A DNA stretch of 64,000 nucleotides, from NCBI RefSeq assembly GCF_002234575.2, contig NZ_CP022464.2, forward strand, positions 2,666,001 to 2,730,000, in the 5' to 3' direction. The notes under the pieces were generated by a model, which had not been told where the DNA came from, did not search any database, and saw only the letters and a program-made list of their open reading frames with translations. This DNA comes from Enterocloster bolteae. Lineage in GTDB: Bacteria > Bacillota > Clostridia > Lachnospirales > Lachnospiraceae. Both the position numbers and the translations under genes were made by a program. Of this stretch, positions 44,128-52,742 are shown piece by piece. Each line of letters begins with the position of its first letter. Position 1 is the first letter of the stretch.

Positions 44128-45561
44128 GTGAAGAAAATGGGGTTGCCGAAAGTCGGCATGATTACCTTTAGCGATGCAAGAGAACATGAGTACAAGGTGC
44201 TTTACGAGGAAAAGACAGCAGCCAGGATAAAACGGACCGTTGAATACTTTGCTGACTATGAGATGGAGCTGCATACCTTTGACACCGTGGCACGTTCTCC
44301 CCAGGATATTGACCGTCAGACAGATGAGCTTAAGAAGAAGGGGGTGGAAGTATTTATTGCCAATATCCCCTGCTGGACCTGGCCCAACGGAGTGGTCCGG
44401 GGAGTGCTGAATATGGGCCTTCCCACCATACTGCTCTCCAATGACGATCCCGGAACCCATGGAACCGTAGGATTCCTGGGCTCAGGAGGAGCGTTAAACC
44501 AGATAGGCTACAAACATCTTCGGATACAGCAGGATTTTACGGATGAGCACCCGAATCTGTTTGACACCAAGATGATGCCTTACATACGGGCCGCTGCCGC
44601 TGTGAGAAAGCTGCAGGGCAGGATATTCGGCTTTATCGGAGGCCGTTCCCTGGGCATTGACACGGGAAGTTTTGATCCCATGCAGTGGAAGAAACTGTTT
44701 CAGATTGACAGCGACCACATTGACCATGAAGAAATCGTCCGCAGGGCTGAGGCGATTGATGAGAGCAGGGTGGAAGCCGTATTCAAGTGGCTGGTGGATT
44801 CTGTGGGCTCTGTGAAGTATGACGAAAAGCTGACCGAAGAGCGGTTAAAATATCAGGTGGCCTGTTATCTGGCAACCAAGGATATTATCGCTGACCGCCA
44901 TCTGGATTTCGGCGCCATCAAATGTATGCCGGACATGACGAATTTCAGGGCGCCCCAGTGCATTTCCACGGCACTGCTCAACGGCGGATACGATGCGGAC
45001 GGGGAGTTCGACCCATTCCCTATTTCCTGTGAGGCTGATGCGGACGGAGCCCTGACCATGGAGATGTTAAAACTTATCTCCGGGGGAATGCCCACCATGT
45101 TCGCGGATGTGAGCCATGTGGGATACAAGGAAAAGCTTATATACCTTCCAAACTGCGGTTCCATGTGCACCTACTATGCGGGCCGGTGCTGCGACGGATG
45201 CAGGAACATGAAGAACATCGAGCTGCGCAGGGCAAACAGGCCCTCCGGGGGAGCTGTCACCTTTACCGTGCCGAGCGCGGGCGAGATGACCATGGCAAGG
45301 CTTTGCAGGGTGGATGGAAAGTATCAGATGTTTATTATTGAGACAGAGTTTGTGGATCCGTCCAAGGAGATTCTGGATGCCTTTGTGAAAGCAAGAGGCG
45401 TGCATCAGCTTCCGGTTGCATTTATGAAAGCGGATTTTGATATTGAGAAATTTGTGGACAGATTCAACTCCAACCACATCAGCGGTGTGGCGGGCCATTA
45501 TAAAAAGGAACTTATCAATCTGTGCAGTCTGCTGGACATTGAGCCGGTTGTGATACAGTAG
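44128..45561 (+). CDS. FucI/AraA-fold isomerase-like protein, second copy
   Basis: A 477-residue protein with GTG start preceded by GAGGAGGA. It has the L-fucose/L-arabinose isomerase-like pattern: a Rossmann-like start (KVGMITFSDAREHEYKVLYE), GGRSLGIDTGSFDPMQWKKL, and DADGALTMEMLKLISGGMPT near the metal site, with the C-terminal lobe NCGSMCTYYAG. It probably isomerises or otherwise reshapes a sugar or sugar acid. It is one of two such proteins in this regulon. Confidence 0.8.
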   Translation: MKKMGLPKVGMITFSDAREHEYKVLYEEKTAARIKRTVEYFADYEMELHTFDTVARSPQDIDRQTDELKKKGVEVFIANIPCWTWPNGVVRGVLNMGLPTILLSNDDPGTHGTVGFLGSGGALNQIGYKHLRIQQDFTDEHPNLFDTKMMPYIRAAAAVRKLQGRIFGFIGGRSLGIDTGSFDPMQWKKLFQIDSDHIDHEEIVRRAEAIDESRVEAVFKWLVDSVGSVKYDEKLTEERLKYQVACYLATKDIIADRHLDFGAIKCMPDMTNFRAPQCISTALLNGGYDADGEFDPFPISCEADADGALTMEMLKLISGGMPTMFADVSHVGYKEKLIYLPNCGSMCTYYAGRCCDGCRNMKNIELRRANRPSGGAVTFTVPSAGEMTMARLCRVDGKYQMFIIETEFVDPSKEILDAFVKARGVHQLPVAFMKADFDIEKFVDRFNSNHISGVAGHYKKELINLCSLLDIEPVVIQ

Positions 45562-45578
45562 AATGTGAGGCGGTGTAA

Positions 45579-46505
45579 GTGGGACTTTTCTATGAGAGTT
45601 TTGATGAACGGTTTTTCGATGTGGTGGATGTGAAACAGGATCTTGCGACGGTCTGTTCCGGCTTTACCTTCATCGAAGGCCCTATATGGAACGATGTTAC
45701 AGGATGCCTGACCTTTAACGATATCCCGGAGAGCAGGACTTACCGTCTGGAACAGGGCAAAACGGTAAGGCTTTTGCGGGAAGATACACATAAGGCCAAT
45801 GGAAATGCCTATGACATGGATAGCAACATCATTGTCTGTGAGCATGTGCGAAGCTGCATATCCAGGACCAATGACCAGGGGGAAAACCTGGAAGTGCTGG
45901 TAAGCCATTATGGGGATAAGGAGCTTAACAGTCCCAACGATGTGGTGGTCAGAAGCGACGGGGTTATCTTTTTTACGGACCCCAGATTTGGAAGGAATCC
46001 GTCCCGGGTGGGACTTGAGAGGCCCCAGGAACTGGATTTCCAGGGTGTGTTCTCCTTTGACCCGGGGACAGGGGAGCTTAAGCTGCTGGCAGATGATTTT
46101 GAAAATCCCAACGGCCTGTGCTTTTCCCCGGATGAAGCCTTCCTCTATGTCAATGACTCGCCGAAAAAGCACATCCGTAAGTTCAGGGTGGAAGCGGACG
46201 GCACCTTAAGCGGCGGGGCCGTATGGGCAGAGACAACGGGAGAGGGCGCGGGCCTGCCTGACGGAATGAAGACGGACAGCCGGGAAAACGTGTATTGCTG
46301 CGCCCAGGGCGGAATTCATATTTTTAATAAAAATGCGGACTATCTGGGAATCATCAAGGTTCCTGAGCAGACCGGCAACTGCGCCTTTGGGGGACCGGAC
46401 ATGGATATTCTTTATCTGGCAGCCTCCACCACGCTCTACAGCTTCCGGATTAAAGGCCGCGCAGATAAAAACGGGAGGAAGATATTAAATGGTCAGGGAA
46501 AATAA
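45579..46505 (+). CDS. SMP-30/gluconolactonase-family lactonase
   Basis: A 308-residue beta-propeller. The start is GTG 45579. Metal-ligand regions are EGPIWNDVTG, ELNSPNDVVV, and SPDEAFLYVNDS with GLPDGMKTD. It hydrolyses aldono-lactones to the open acid. Its 3' end overlaps the aldolase gene by 17 bases, which shows translational coupling. Confidence 0.9.
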   Translation: MGLFYESFDERFFDVVDVKQDLATVCSGFTFIEGPIWNDVTGCLTFNDIPESRTYRLEQGKTVRLLREDTHKANGNAYDMDSNIIVCEHVRSCISRTNDQGENLEVLVSHYGDKELNSPNDVVVRSDGVIFFTDPRFGRNPSRVGLERPQELDFQGVFSFDPGTGELKLLADDFENPNGLCFSPDEAFLYVNDSPKKHIRKFRVEADGTLSGGAVWAETTGEGAGLPDGMKTDSRENVYCCAQGGIHIFNKNADYLGIIKVPEQTGNCAFGGPDMDILYLAASTTLYSFRIKGRADKNGRKILNGQGK

Positions 46506-47271
46506 AGTAAAACAGAAACTGAAAAACGGCGAAGCCGTAATCGGAACCTTTGTAAAGACAGTGGATCCCAGTGTGATTGAAATTCTGGGATGCAGCGGGA
46601 TGGAGTTCTTTGTTATAGACAGTGAACACGTCTCCTATAACCCGGAAACCATCACGGATTTGGTAAGGGCCTCAGACCTGACGGGAATCGTGCCCATTGT
46701 CCGGGTCAGGGAAGCCACGGCGGTGAACATTATGCAGGCCCTGGATACAGGAGCCCTGGGTTATCATGCGCCGAACGTGGATACACCGGAGCAGGCCAGG
46801 ATTGCGGTGGACGCGGGAAGATATACGCCTCTTGGAAACAGGGGATTTGCGCCCACCCACAGAGCTGCCAATTACGGAATGATGGATAAGCAGGAGTATA
46901 TTGACAAGGCCAACAAGGAGATTCTGACTATTATCCACTGTGAGACCATGGAATCCCTGGGCAATCTGGACGAGATTCTTAAGTTAGAGGAGCTGGATGT
47001 GGTATTTATCGGGCCCATGGACTTGTCCCAGTCCCTGGGAAGGGATGTGATGGGCCAGAGGAAGCACCCAAAGCTTCTGGAAGCCATTGACCAAATCATC
47101 GAGAAGGTAAACAAGGCGGGCAAGGCAGTGGGCACTGTGGCGGACAACGCGCAGATGGCAAAGGAACTGATGGAAAAGGGAGTGCGCTATATCCCTATCA
47201 GCTCCGATCAGGGCATGATTGGAAATATGGCGAAAAACATTGTAAAAGAGTTTAACCAGTATTCAAAATAA
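46489..47271 (+). CDS. HpcH/HpaI-family class II aldolase
   Basis: A 260-residue TIM-barrel aldolase. Likely catalytic/metal residues: His in FVIDSEHVSY, Arg in IVRVREATAV, Glu in IHCETMESL and Asp in FIGPMDLSQSLG. Members cleave 2-keto-3-deoxy sugar acids (for example 2-keto-3-deoxyrhamnonate, 5-keto-4-deoxyglucarate) to pyruvate or tartronate plus an aldehyde. This supplies the C-C cleavage step for the operon. Confidence 0.92.
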   Translation: MVRENKVKQKLKNGEAVIGTFVKTVDPSVIEILGCSGMEFFVIDSEHVSYNPETITDLVRASDLTGIVPIVRVREATAVNIMQALDTGALGYHAPNVDTPEQARIAVDAGRYTPLGNRGFAPTHRAANYGMMDKQEYIDKANKEILTIIHCETMESLGNLDEILKLEELDVVFIGPMDLSQSLGRDVMGQRKHPKLLEAIDQIIEKVNKAGKAVGTVADNAQMAKELMEKGVRYIPISSDQGMIGNMAKNIVKEFNQYSK

Positions 47272-47298
47272 TATTAAAATAAAAGGAGATATATTAAA

Positions 47299-48213
47299 AT
47301 GAAAAAGCAGACAGAATTCAAATTAGACAAGAGAGATTCCGTATGGTTCCAGGACAATACGGCAGCTGTAAACTGTGCTTACGCAAAGGAAGTGTGTGAC
47401 ATTGCGATTCTTCCAATCGGAGCCATCGAACAGCACGGACCTCACTGCCCATGCGGCAGCGATTCCTTTAACGCCATGGGTATTGCTGAGGCGGTTGCCA
47501 GAAAGTCCGGCGCCATGATTCTCGCCTGCCCGATGTACGGCTCCCATCCGGCTCACCACTGGGGCATGCCCGGAACCATCCCGCTGACCTTTGAGACCCA
47601 TGTGGGCCTTTTGACCGATATCGTCCGCGGCGCTGCCAACGCAGGCTTTAACAAGTTCCTGATTATCTCCGCCCATGGCCAGACCATGTCCATGTTTGAG
47701 GCGGTTCATAAGTTAGGTATCGAGGGATACTTTACCATCGGCAGCACCTGGTATGATTTCCTGAGAGACAACAAGAAAACACTGGATACATTTATGTGGC
47801 ATGCAGATGAGGCGGAGACTTCTGTGGCTCTGTCCCTGTATCCCGACAAGGTACATATGGACCTGGCTGTACCGGGCAAGGCCCACGGCCTCATCGACTC
47901 CAAGTGGAAGATCGCGCCAGGCCAGGCAGCAGGTGAAGGCATGCTGTACCACTTCGAGGGAACCTTCTCCCTGATGGAGAAGGATGACCTGGATACAGGT
48001 GTAATTGGGGATCCCACCAATGCAAGCAAGGAAAAGGGCGACAAAATCGTGGAGAGATGCGCGGATCTGTACTGCGAACTGCTTGAAGAGGTAAAGACAA
48101 AGTATCCATGCGGCGTGAATCCTCTGGGCTTCCGCAATCCTCTGGGTTATAACGGCACCAACAATATCCAGTATGACGCAATGCACGACGAACACGGCAA
48201 CCTGAAGAAATAA
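47299..48213 (+). CDS. Creatininase-family metal hydrolase
   Basis: A 304-residue protein of the creatinine-amidohydrolase family. The metal-ligand motifs are present: IGAIEQHGPH, CGSDS, HPAHHWGMPG, SAHGQTMS and HADEAETS. Family members open lactams or lactones or trim modified peptides. Next to a lactonase and an aldolase, a cyclic sugar-acid derivative is a plausible substrate. Creatinine itself seems unlikely. Confidence 0.85.
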   Translation: MKKQTEFKLDKRDSVWFQDNTAAVNCAYAKEVCDIAILPIGAIEQHGPHCPCGSDSFNAMGIAEAVARKSGAMILACPMYGSHPAHHWGMPGTIPLTFETHVGLLTDIVRGAANAGFNKFLIISAHGQTMSMFEAVHKLGIEGYFTIGSTWYDFLRDNKKTLDTFMWHADEAETSVALSLYPDKVHMDLAVPGKAHGLIDSKWKIAPGQAAGEGMLYHFEGTFSLMEKDDLDTGVIGDPTNASKEKGDKIVERCADLYCELLEEVKTKYPCGVNPLGFRNPLGYNGTNNIQYDAMHDEHGNLKK

Positions 48214-48232
48214 CAGCCAGGCAATAAAGCCT

Positions 48233-48306
48233 GCCGGCAGCTAAACAGACCGGCAGGTAAACAGGCCGGCAGGTAAAAAGGCCGGCAGGTAAAAAGGCCG
48301 GCAGGC
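48233..48306. repeat. 16-bp tandem repeat, 4.6 copies
   Basis: Units such as GCCGGCAGGTAAAAAG repeat five times (the last partial), with minor changes and a CCGGC palindrome in each unit. They fill the gap between the creatininase-like and DUF1537 genes. Confidence 0.85.
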
Positions 48307-48341
48307 GAACCATAGATCAAAAACAGACAGGCGGGGTGGAT

Positions 48342-49778
48342 ATGAGAGAAATCACCAGATTACCGGCAGGAGAGCTGGAGCAGAAGGCTGAACGGGATGA
48401 GGGACGGATTGAACGGCTCCTTGGGGACGCAATCAAAAGGAGCGGCAGGAAGATCGTGGTGCTGGATGACGATCCCACCGGTGTCCAGACCGTTCATGAC
48501 GTCTCGGTGTATACGGACTGGTCGGAGGAATCCGTGCTGCAGGGCTTTCAGGAGGAAGGGAACCTGTTCTATATTCTTACCAACTCCAGGGGCTTTACAG
48601 AGGACGAGACAAAAAAGGCCCACCAGGAGATTGCCGGAAATATAGTAAAGGCTGCCAGGAAAACAGGCCGGGATTTTCTCATTATGAGCCGCGGCGATTC
48701 CACACTCAGGGGACATTATCCCCTGGAGACCCAGGTGCTGCGGGATGTACTGAGCCGGGAAGGACAGCAGGAAACAGACGGCGAAGTCATCTGCCCCTTT
48801 TTCAAAGAGGGGGGACGCTTTACCATCGGAAACATCCACTATGTCAGATACGGCCGGGAACTGGTGCCTGCGGGGGAGACGGAATTTGCCGCCGACAGGA
48901 CCTTTGGATATCGTTCTTCCAATCTGGCTGATTATGTGGAGGAGAAGACGAAAGGCGCCTATCCGGCTGGTGAAGTCATCTGCATCGGCCTGGACGACCT
49001 AAGACACGGCAGAGTGGATAAGGTGGCTGGACAGCTGATGGAGGTCAGGAACTTTAATAAGGTGATTGTGAACGCTGTGGACTACGGCGACTTAAAGGTC
49101 TTTGTCCTGGCTCTCTATGAGGCCATGGGGCAGGGAAAACGGTTCCTGTTCCGGACAGCAGCCTCCCTGGTAAAGGTGATGGGAGGCATCACGGACCAGC
49201 CCCTTCTTACCAGGGAGAAGATGGCGCTGCCGGAGAACGGACACGGTGGCGTCATCGTGGTGGGGTCACATACAGCCAAGACCACCAGACAGCTTATGGA
49301 GCTTAAAAAGGTACCCGGAATACGGTTCCTGGAATTCAATTCCGACCTGGTGTTAAATGACGCCGCATTCAGGGAAGAGACAGAGCGGACCCTGGAGCTG
49401 ATTAGCCAGACCATAGCGGAGGGAAAGACGGCTGCGGTCTATACCAGAAGGAAACTGCTGGAATTTAAGGATGACACCAGGGAAGCCGCCCTTATGCGTT
49501 CCGTGAAGATATCGGAGGCAGTGCAGTCCCTGGTGGGGAACCTGAAGGTGGTACCCGCTTTTGTGGTAGCAAAAGGAGGCATCACTTCATCTGATGTGGG
49601 CACAAAGGCGCTCCGGGTGAAGCGGGCCACGGTAATGGGGCAGATATGTCCCGGCGTGCCGGTCTGGCAGACGGGGAAGGAGAGCCGGTTTCCGCATATT
49701 CCATATGTGATATTTCCGGGTAATGTGGGAGAGGATGCGACTCTCAGGGAGGCAGTGGAGATATTGCTGGGGCGATAA
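48342..49778 (+). CDS. Four-carbon acid sugar kinase family (DUF1537) protein
   Basis: A 478-residue protein. ATG 48342 was preferred. A GTG at 48336 is also possible. The N-terminal domain has VVLDDDPTGVQTVHD and ILTNSRGFT, with MSRGDSTLRGHYP for substrate binding. The C-terminal domain has AKGGITSSDVGTKALRVKRA. Characterised members phosphorylate D-threonate, D-erythronate or 3-oxo-tetronates. It would activate a C4 acid produced by the pathway. Last gene of the catabolic operon. Confidence 0.9.
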   Translation: MREITRLPAGELEQKAERDEGRIERLLGDAIKRSGRKIVVLDDDPTGVQTVHDVSVYTDWSEESVLQGFQEEGNLFYILTNSRGFTEDETKKAHQEIAGNIVKAARKTGRDFLIMSRGDSTLRGHYPLETQVLRDVLSREGQQETDGEVICPFFKEGGRFTIGNIHYVRYGRELVPAGETEFAADRTFGYRSSNLADYVEEKTKGAYPAGEVICIGLDDLRHGRVDKVAGQLMEVRNFNKVIVNAVDYGDLKVFVLALYEAMGQGKRFLFRTAASLVKVMGGITDQPLLTREKMALPENGHGGVIVVGSHTAKTTRQLMELKKVPGIRFLEFNSDLVLNDAAFREETERTLELISQTIAEGKTAAVYTRRKLLEFKDDTREAALMRSVKISEAVQSLVGNLKVVPAFVVAKGGITSSDVGTKALRVKRATVMGQICPGVPVWQTGKESRFPHIPYVIFPGNVGEDATLREAVEILLGR

Positions 49779-49811
49779 GCGGAATAAGATATACATAGTA
49801 TAATGGAAAAT

Positions 49812-49854
49812 GGGCTGTACCGTATTGTCTGTGACTGCGGTGCCGGCCCTTTTT
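49812..49854 (+). terminator. Terminator of the catabolic operon
   Basis: GGGCTGTACCG pairs with CGGTGCCGGCCC and is followed by TTTTT. Confidence 0.75.
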
Positions 49855-49858
49855 CGTC

Positions 49859-49903
49859 TGCCTGCCGTTCAAACCGGGCATTTGTGCCTGCCGTTCAAAC
49901 CGG
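49859..49903. repeat. 19-bp direct repeat, two copies
   Basis: TGCCTGCCGTTCAAACCGG occurs at 49859-49877 and 49885-49903, a period of 26 bases, in the gap before the DUF4317 gene. Confidence 0.8.
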
Positions 49904-50013
49904 ACAGCAGATGCCTGGTTATCGCCGGATGCAGGACTCTTGACTTCCTGGGAAATCTGGTCTACTATTAAATGGAATTTCAGATTAGACTTGAGATTAG
50001 GAGAGACTGGTTC

Positions 50014-51180
50014 ATGAATAAGAAAGAAGCAAATGAGATCAAAAAATTGTTTACACCTGCAGGCTGCGCCATCACCCGTATCTGCGGCTGCTATGTGGAC
50101 GCGGAGAAAAATAAAAAGACGGAGCTTAAGGAGGCATTCCTCTCCCTCCAGGAGGAAGAGGCCTTTAAATATTTTACCATATTCAGAAACGCCCTTTCCG
50201 GGACCATCGAAAAGAATCTGATTAATATGGAGTTTCCTTTACATACGGAGGCAGAAGGAGGTACCCAGCATTTTCTCTTAAAGCTCAGGGACAGCCAGTT
50301 AAAGGATGACGCGATACTGGAGGAGTTCTATGACAAGGTCATTGCGGCATATGACTACGGCGAGAATTACTATATCATCCTTATCCACTGCGCCTACGAT
50401 ATCCCGGCCAAGGCAACGGACGGTACGGAGATGTTTGACGCGTCGGACTATGTATACGAATTCATACAGTGTACCATCTGTCCTGTCAAGCTTTCCAAGG
50501 CCGGATTGTGTTACAACAGCCTTACAAATACCATTGAAAACCGCGACAGGGACTGGCTGGTGGAAGCGCCCGTCCAGGGATTTCTGTTCCCTGCCTTTAA
50601 CGACAGGAATACGGATATCCACAGCCTTTTGTACTATGCCAAGAATCCGGAAGAGCTGCCGGATACCCTGATCGACGAGCTGTTAGGCTGCGTGATTCCC
50701 ATGTCTGCCAAAAGCCAGAAGGAGACGTTTCAGGCCATTGTGGAGGAGACGCTGGGTGAGAACTGCGATTTTGAGACAGTGAAGAACATCCATGAGAACC
50801 TGAGCGAGCTGGTGGAGGAGACAAAGGATGAGCCTGTCCCCCTGACCCTGGACAAGTATCAGGTGAAGAAGCTGTTAGAGACCAACGGCGCCACCCCTGA
50901 GAAGCTGGAGGAGTTTGAACAGAGGTATGCGCAAGTGGAGGACGGCCCCGGCACCAGCTTTGTGGCAGCCAATGTGGTCAACACCAGGAGCTTTGAAATC
51001 AAGACCCCGGACGTGAGCATCAAGGTATCACCAGATAAGACATATCTGGTGGAGAACCGGATGATTGAGGGACGGCCCTGTATTGTCATAGCCATCAATG
51101 AACATGTGGAGATTAACGGAATCACAGTACGCCCCGTGGCTGCGCCGAAAGGGGATGAGGATGAAAATGTACCTTTTTAG
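50014..51180 (+). CDS. DUF4317 family protein
   Basis: A 388-residue soluble protein starting at ATG 50014 (TAGGAGA upstream). Its start MNKKEANEIKKLFTP and the CAITRICGCYVDAEKNKKTE, EAFKYFTIFRNALSGTIEKN segments match the DUF4317 proteins common in Clostridia. Function is unknown. No membrane segment or known catalytic motif. It stands alone. Confidence 0.85.
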   Translation: MNKKEANEIKKLFTPAGCAITRICGCYVDAEKNKKTELKEAFLSLQEEEAFKYFTIFRNALSGTIEKNLINMEFPLHTEAEGGTQHFLLKLRDSQLKDDAILEEFYDKVIAAYDYGENYYIILIHCAYDIPAKATDGTEMFDASDYVYEFIQCTICPVKLSKAGLCYNSLTNTIENRDRDWLVEAPVQGFLFPAFNDRNTDIHSLLYYAKNPEELPDTLIDELLGCVIPMSAKSQKETFQAIVEETLGENCDFETVKNIHENLSELVEETKDEPVPLTLDKYQVKKLLETNGATPEKLEEFEQRYAQVEDGPGTSFVAANVVNTRSFEIKTPDVSIKVSPDKTYLVENRMIEGRPCIVIAINEHVEINGITVRPVAAPKGDEDENVPF

Positions 51181-51270
51181 GACATGTCTGAACAGACAGG
51201 GATAGAGTCAGGAAAACAGAAAAGGCAGATTCAGAAGAGTCTGTCTTAAAAGAGAGTAAGGAATCACCAT

Positions 51271-52152
51271 ATGAATTTTGATTGTTTACAGACATTTATC
51301 GTTTTATCTCAATGTAAGAATTTTACCCGTGCTTCTGAAATTATGTATGTGGCACAATCCACAATTTCCAATCGAATCCGCCTTTTAGAGGAATATACAA
51401 AATGTCAATTGGTAATAAGAAATAAAACGGGAATTGAATTGACAGAGGAAGGAACACTGTTTCTGCAGTATGCAAAACAATTGCTCAACGTAGAAACAGT
51501 GGCTTTACGTGAAATACACATGCTGAATGTATACCAGGACCACTTGAATGTTGCATGTGCTCAATGGATTCATGATTGCTGGTTTGCGGATGATATGGTG
51601 CGCTACAGCAGAGATTTTCCGGACATAGCGGTGAATATGACTGTGGACCATGGAGAAACTTTGATTTCAATGATGCACACCAGTACGCTGGATTTGGCAA
51701 TCACTGCCTATAACATAAACACAAATAGTCTGATAAGCCAGCTTTACAAAAAATCAAAGGTTGTCCTTGTGGGAAAAAGGGAGCAGTACTCCTGTTTGCA
51801 GAAAGGAATACGGGGGGAAGATTTGTTGAATCTTCCGTTGATATATTCTGATATATGGGACAATTATCTGTCAGATATTTCTGAGCACCTTCTGTTGGAT
51901 GAAAGGATATACCGTATCCACTGCAATATGCTTGGAAGTGCGAAGAACTTTTGCATAGCAGGCCTGGGCTGCTGTTTCCTGCCGGCTGACCTTGTAAAAC
52001 ACGAGCTGGAGGCAGAGATTTTAGTGGAAATTCCGGTTGGAGAAATATCTGCACGGTATGTAAATTTGTATGTGACATATAACCGCGCCAGACTGGGGTC
52101 TGCGGCCATGAGATATTTTTTTGAATTATTTCCTCAGATGATTCCGAAATAG
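51271..52152 (+). CDS. LysR-family transcriptional regulator
   Basis: A 293-residue regulator. Helix-turn-helix at residues 1-60 (CLQTFIVLSQCKNFTRASEI, VAQSTISNRIRLLEE), then a LysR substrate domain. It is upstream of and in line with the RidA/racemase operon, its likely target. A terminator separates them. Confidence 0.93.
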   Translation: MNFDCLQTFIVLSQCKNFTRASEIMYVAQSTISNRIRLLEEYTKCQLVIRNKTGIELTEEGTLFLQYAKQLLNVETVALREIHMLNVYQDHLNVACAQWIHDCWFADDMVRYSRDFPDIAVNMTVDHGETLISMMHTSTLDLAITAYNINTNSLISQLYKKSKVVLVGKREQYSCLQKGIRGEDLLNLPLIYSDIWDNYLSDISEHLLLDERIYRIHCNMLGSAKNFCIAGLGCCFLPADLVKHELEAEILVEIPVGEISARYVNLYVTYNRARLGSAAMRYFFELFPQMIPK

Positions 52153-52199
52153 ATCCTGCGGTAACTTATGTTCAGACAACAGAATAGGGATAGGATGTA

Positions 52200-52232
52200 A
52201 AGAACCTGCATAAGTAAGTCAGGTTCTTTTCT
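52200..52232 (+). terminator. Terminator of the LysR gene
   Basis: AGAACCTG (52201-52208) pairs with CAGGTTCT (52220-52227), followed by TTT. Confidence 0.75.
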
Positions 52233-52353
52233 TATATAGCAAACAATTCGAAAAATAGATTATTTTAATCAATTTAATTCGTTGGACAAATATATAGAGG
52301 AGATCTTATAATCTACGTATCAAGTAAAAAATGGTTATTCGAAAGGAGAAAAA

Positions 52354-52728
52354 ATGAGTAGTGTATCAACTAAAAAAGCACCGGCAGCAATTGGGCCATA
52401 TTCACAGGGGATATCTGCCAATGGGTTTGTATTTGTTTCAGGACAGCTGCCAATCAATCCCTCAACAGGAACCATTGCGGAAGGAAGCATCAAAGACCGC
52501 ACAATCCAGTCCATGATGAATATTGGGGAAATTTTGAAGGAGGCCGGAAGCGGTCTGGATAAGGTGGTAAAAACCACAATTTTTGTAACAAATCTTGAAC
52601 TGTTTGGCGAAGTGAATGAGGCATATGGGACATTTTTTGGCGGGAATGCGCCTGCGCGTGCGTGCGTCCAGGTTGCGGCGCTTCCTAAAGGGGCAGATAT
52701 TGAAATTGAGGCCATTGCAACCGTATAG
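52354..52728 (+). CDS. RidA-family imine/enamine deaminase
   Basis: A 124-residue protein. RidA markers: IGPYSQGISANGFVFVSGQL and VKTTIFVTNLELFGEVNEAY, with the Arg in APARACVQVAALP that holds the substrate carboxylate. Such proteins hydrolyse reactive 2-aminoacrylate and related imines. This fits the PLP lyase-like gene following it. RBS AAAGGAG. Confidence 0.95.
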   Translation: MSSVSTKKAPAAIGPYSQGISANGFVFVSGQLPINPSTGTIAEGSIKDRTIQSMMNIGEILKEAGSGLDKVVKTTIFVTNLELFGEVNEAYGTFFGGNAPARACVQVAALPKGADIEIEAIATV

Positions 52729-52742
52729 CAGAGGGGAAATCA

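Noticed and set aside
48233..48306. Possible CRISPR array
   Set aside because: Units are contiguous 16-bp repeats without unique spacers, and no cas genes are present.
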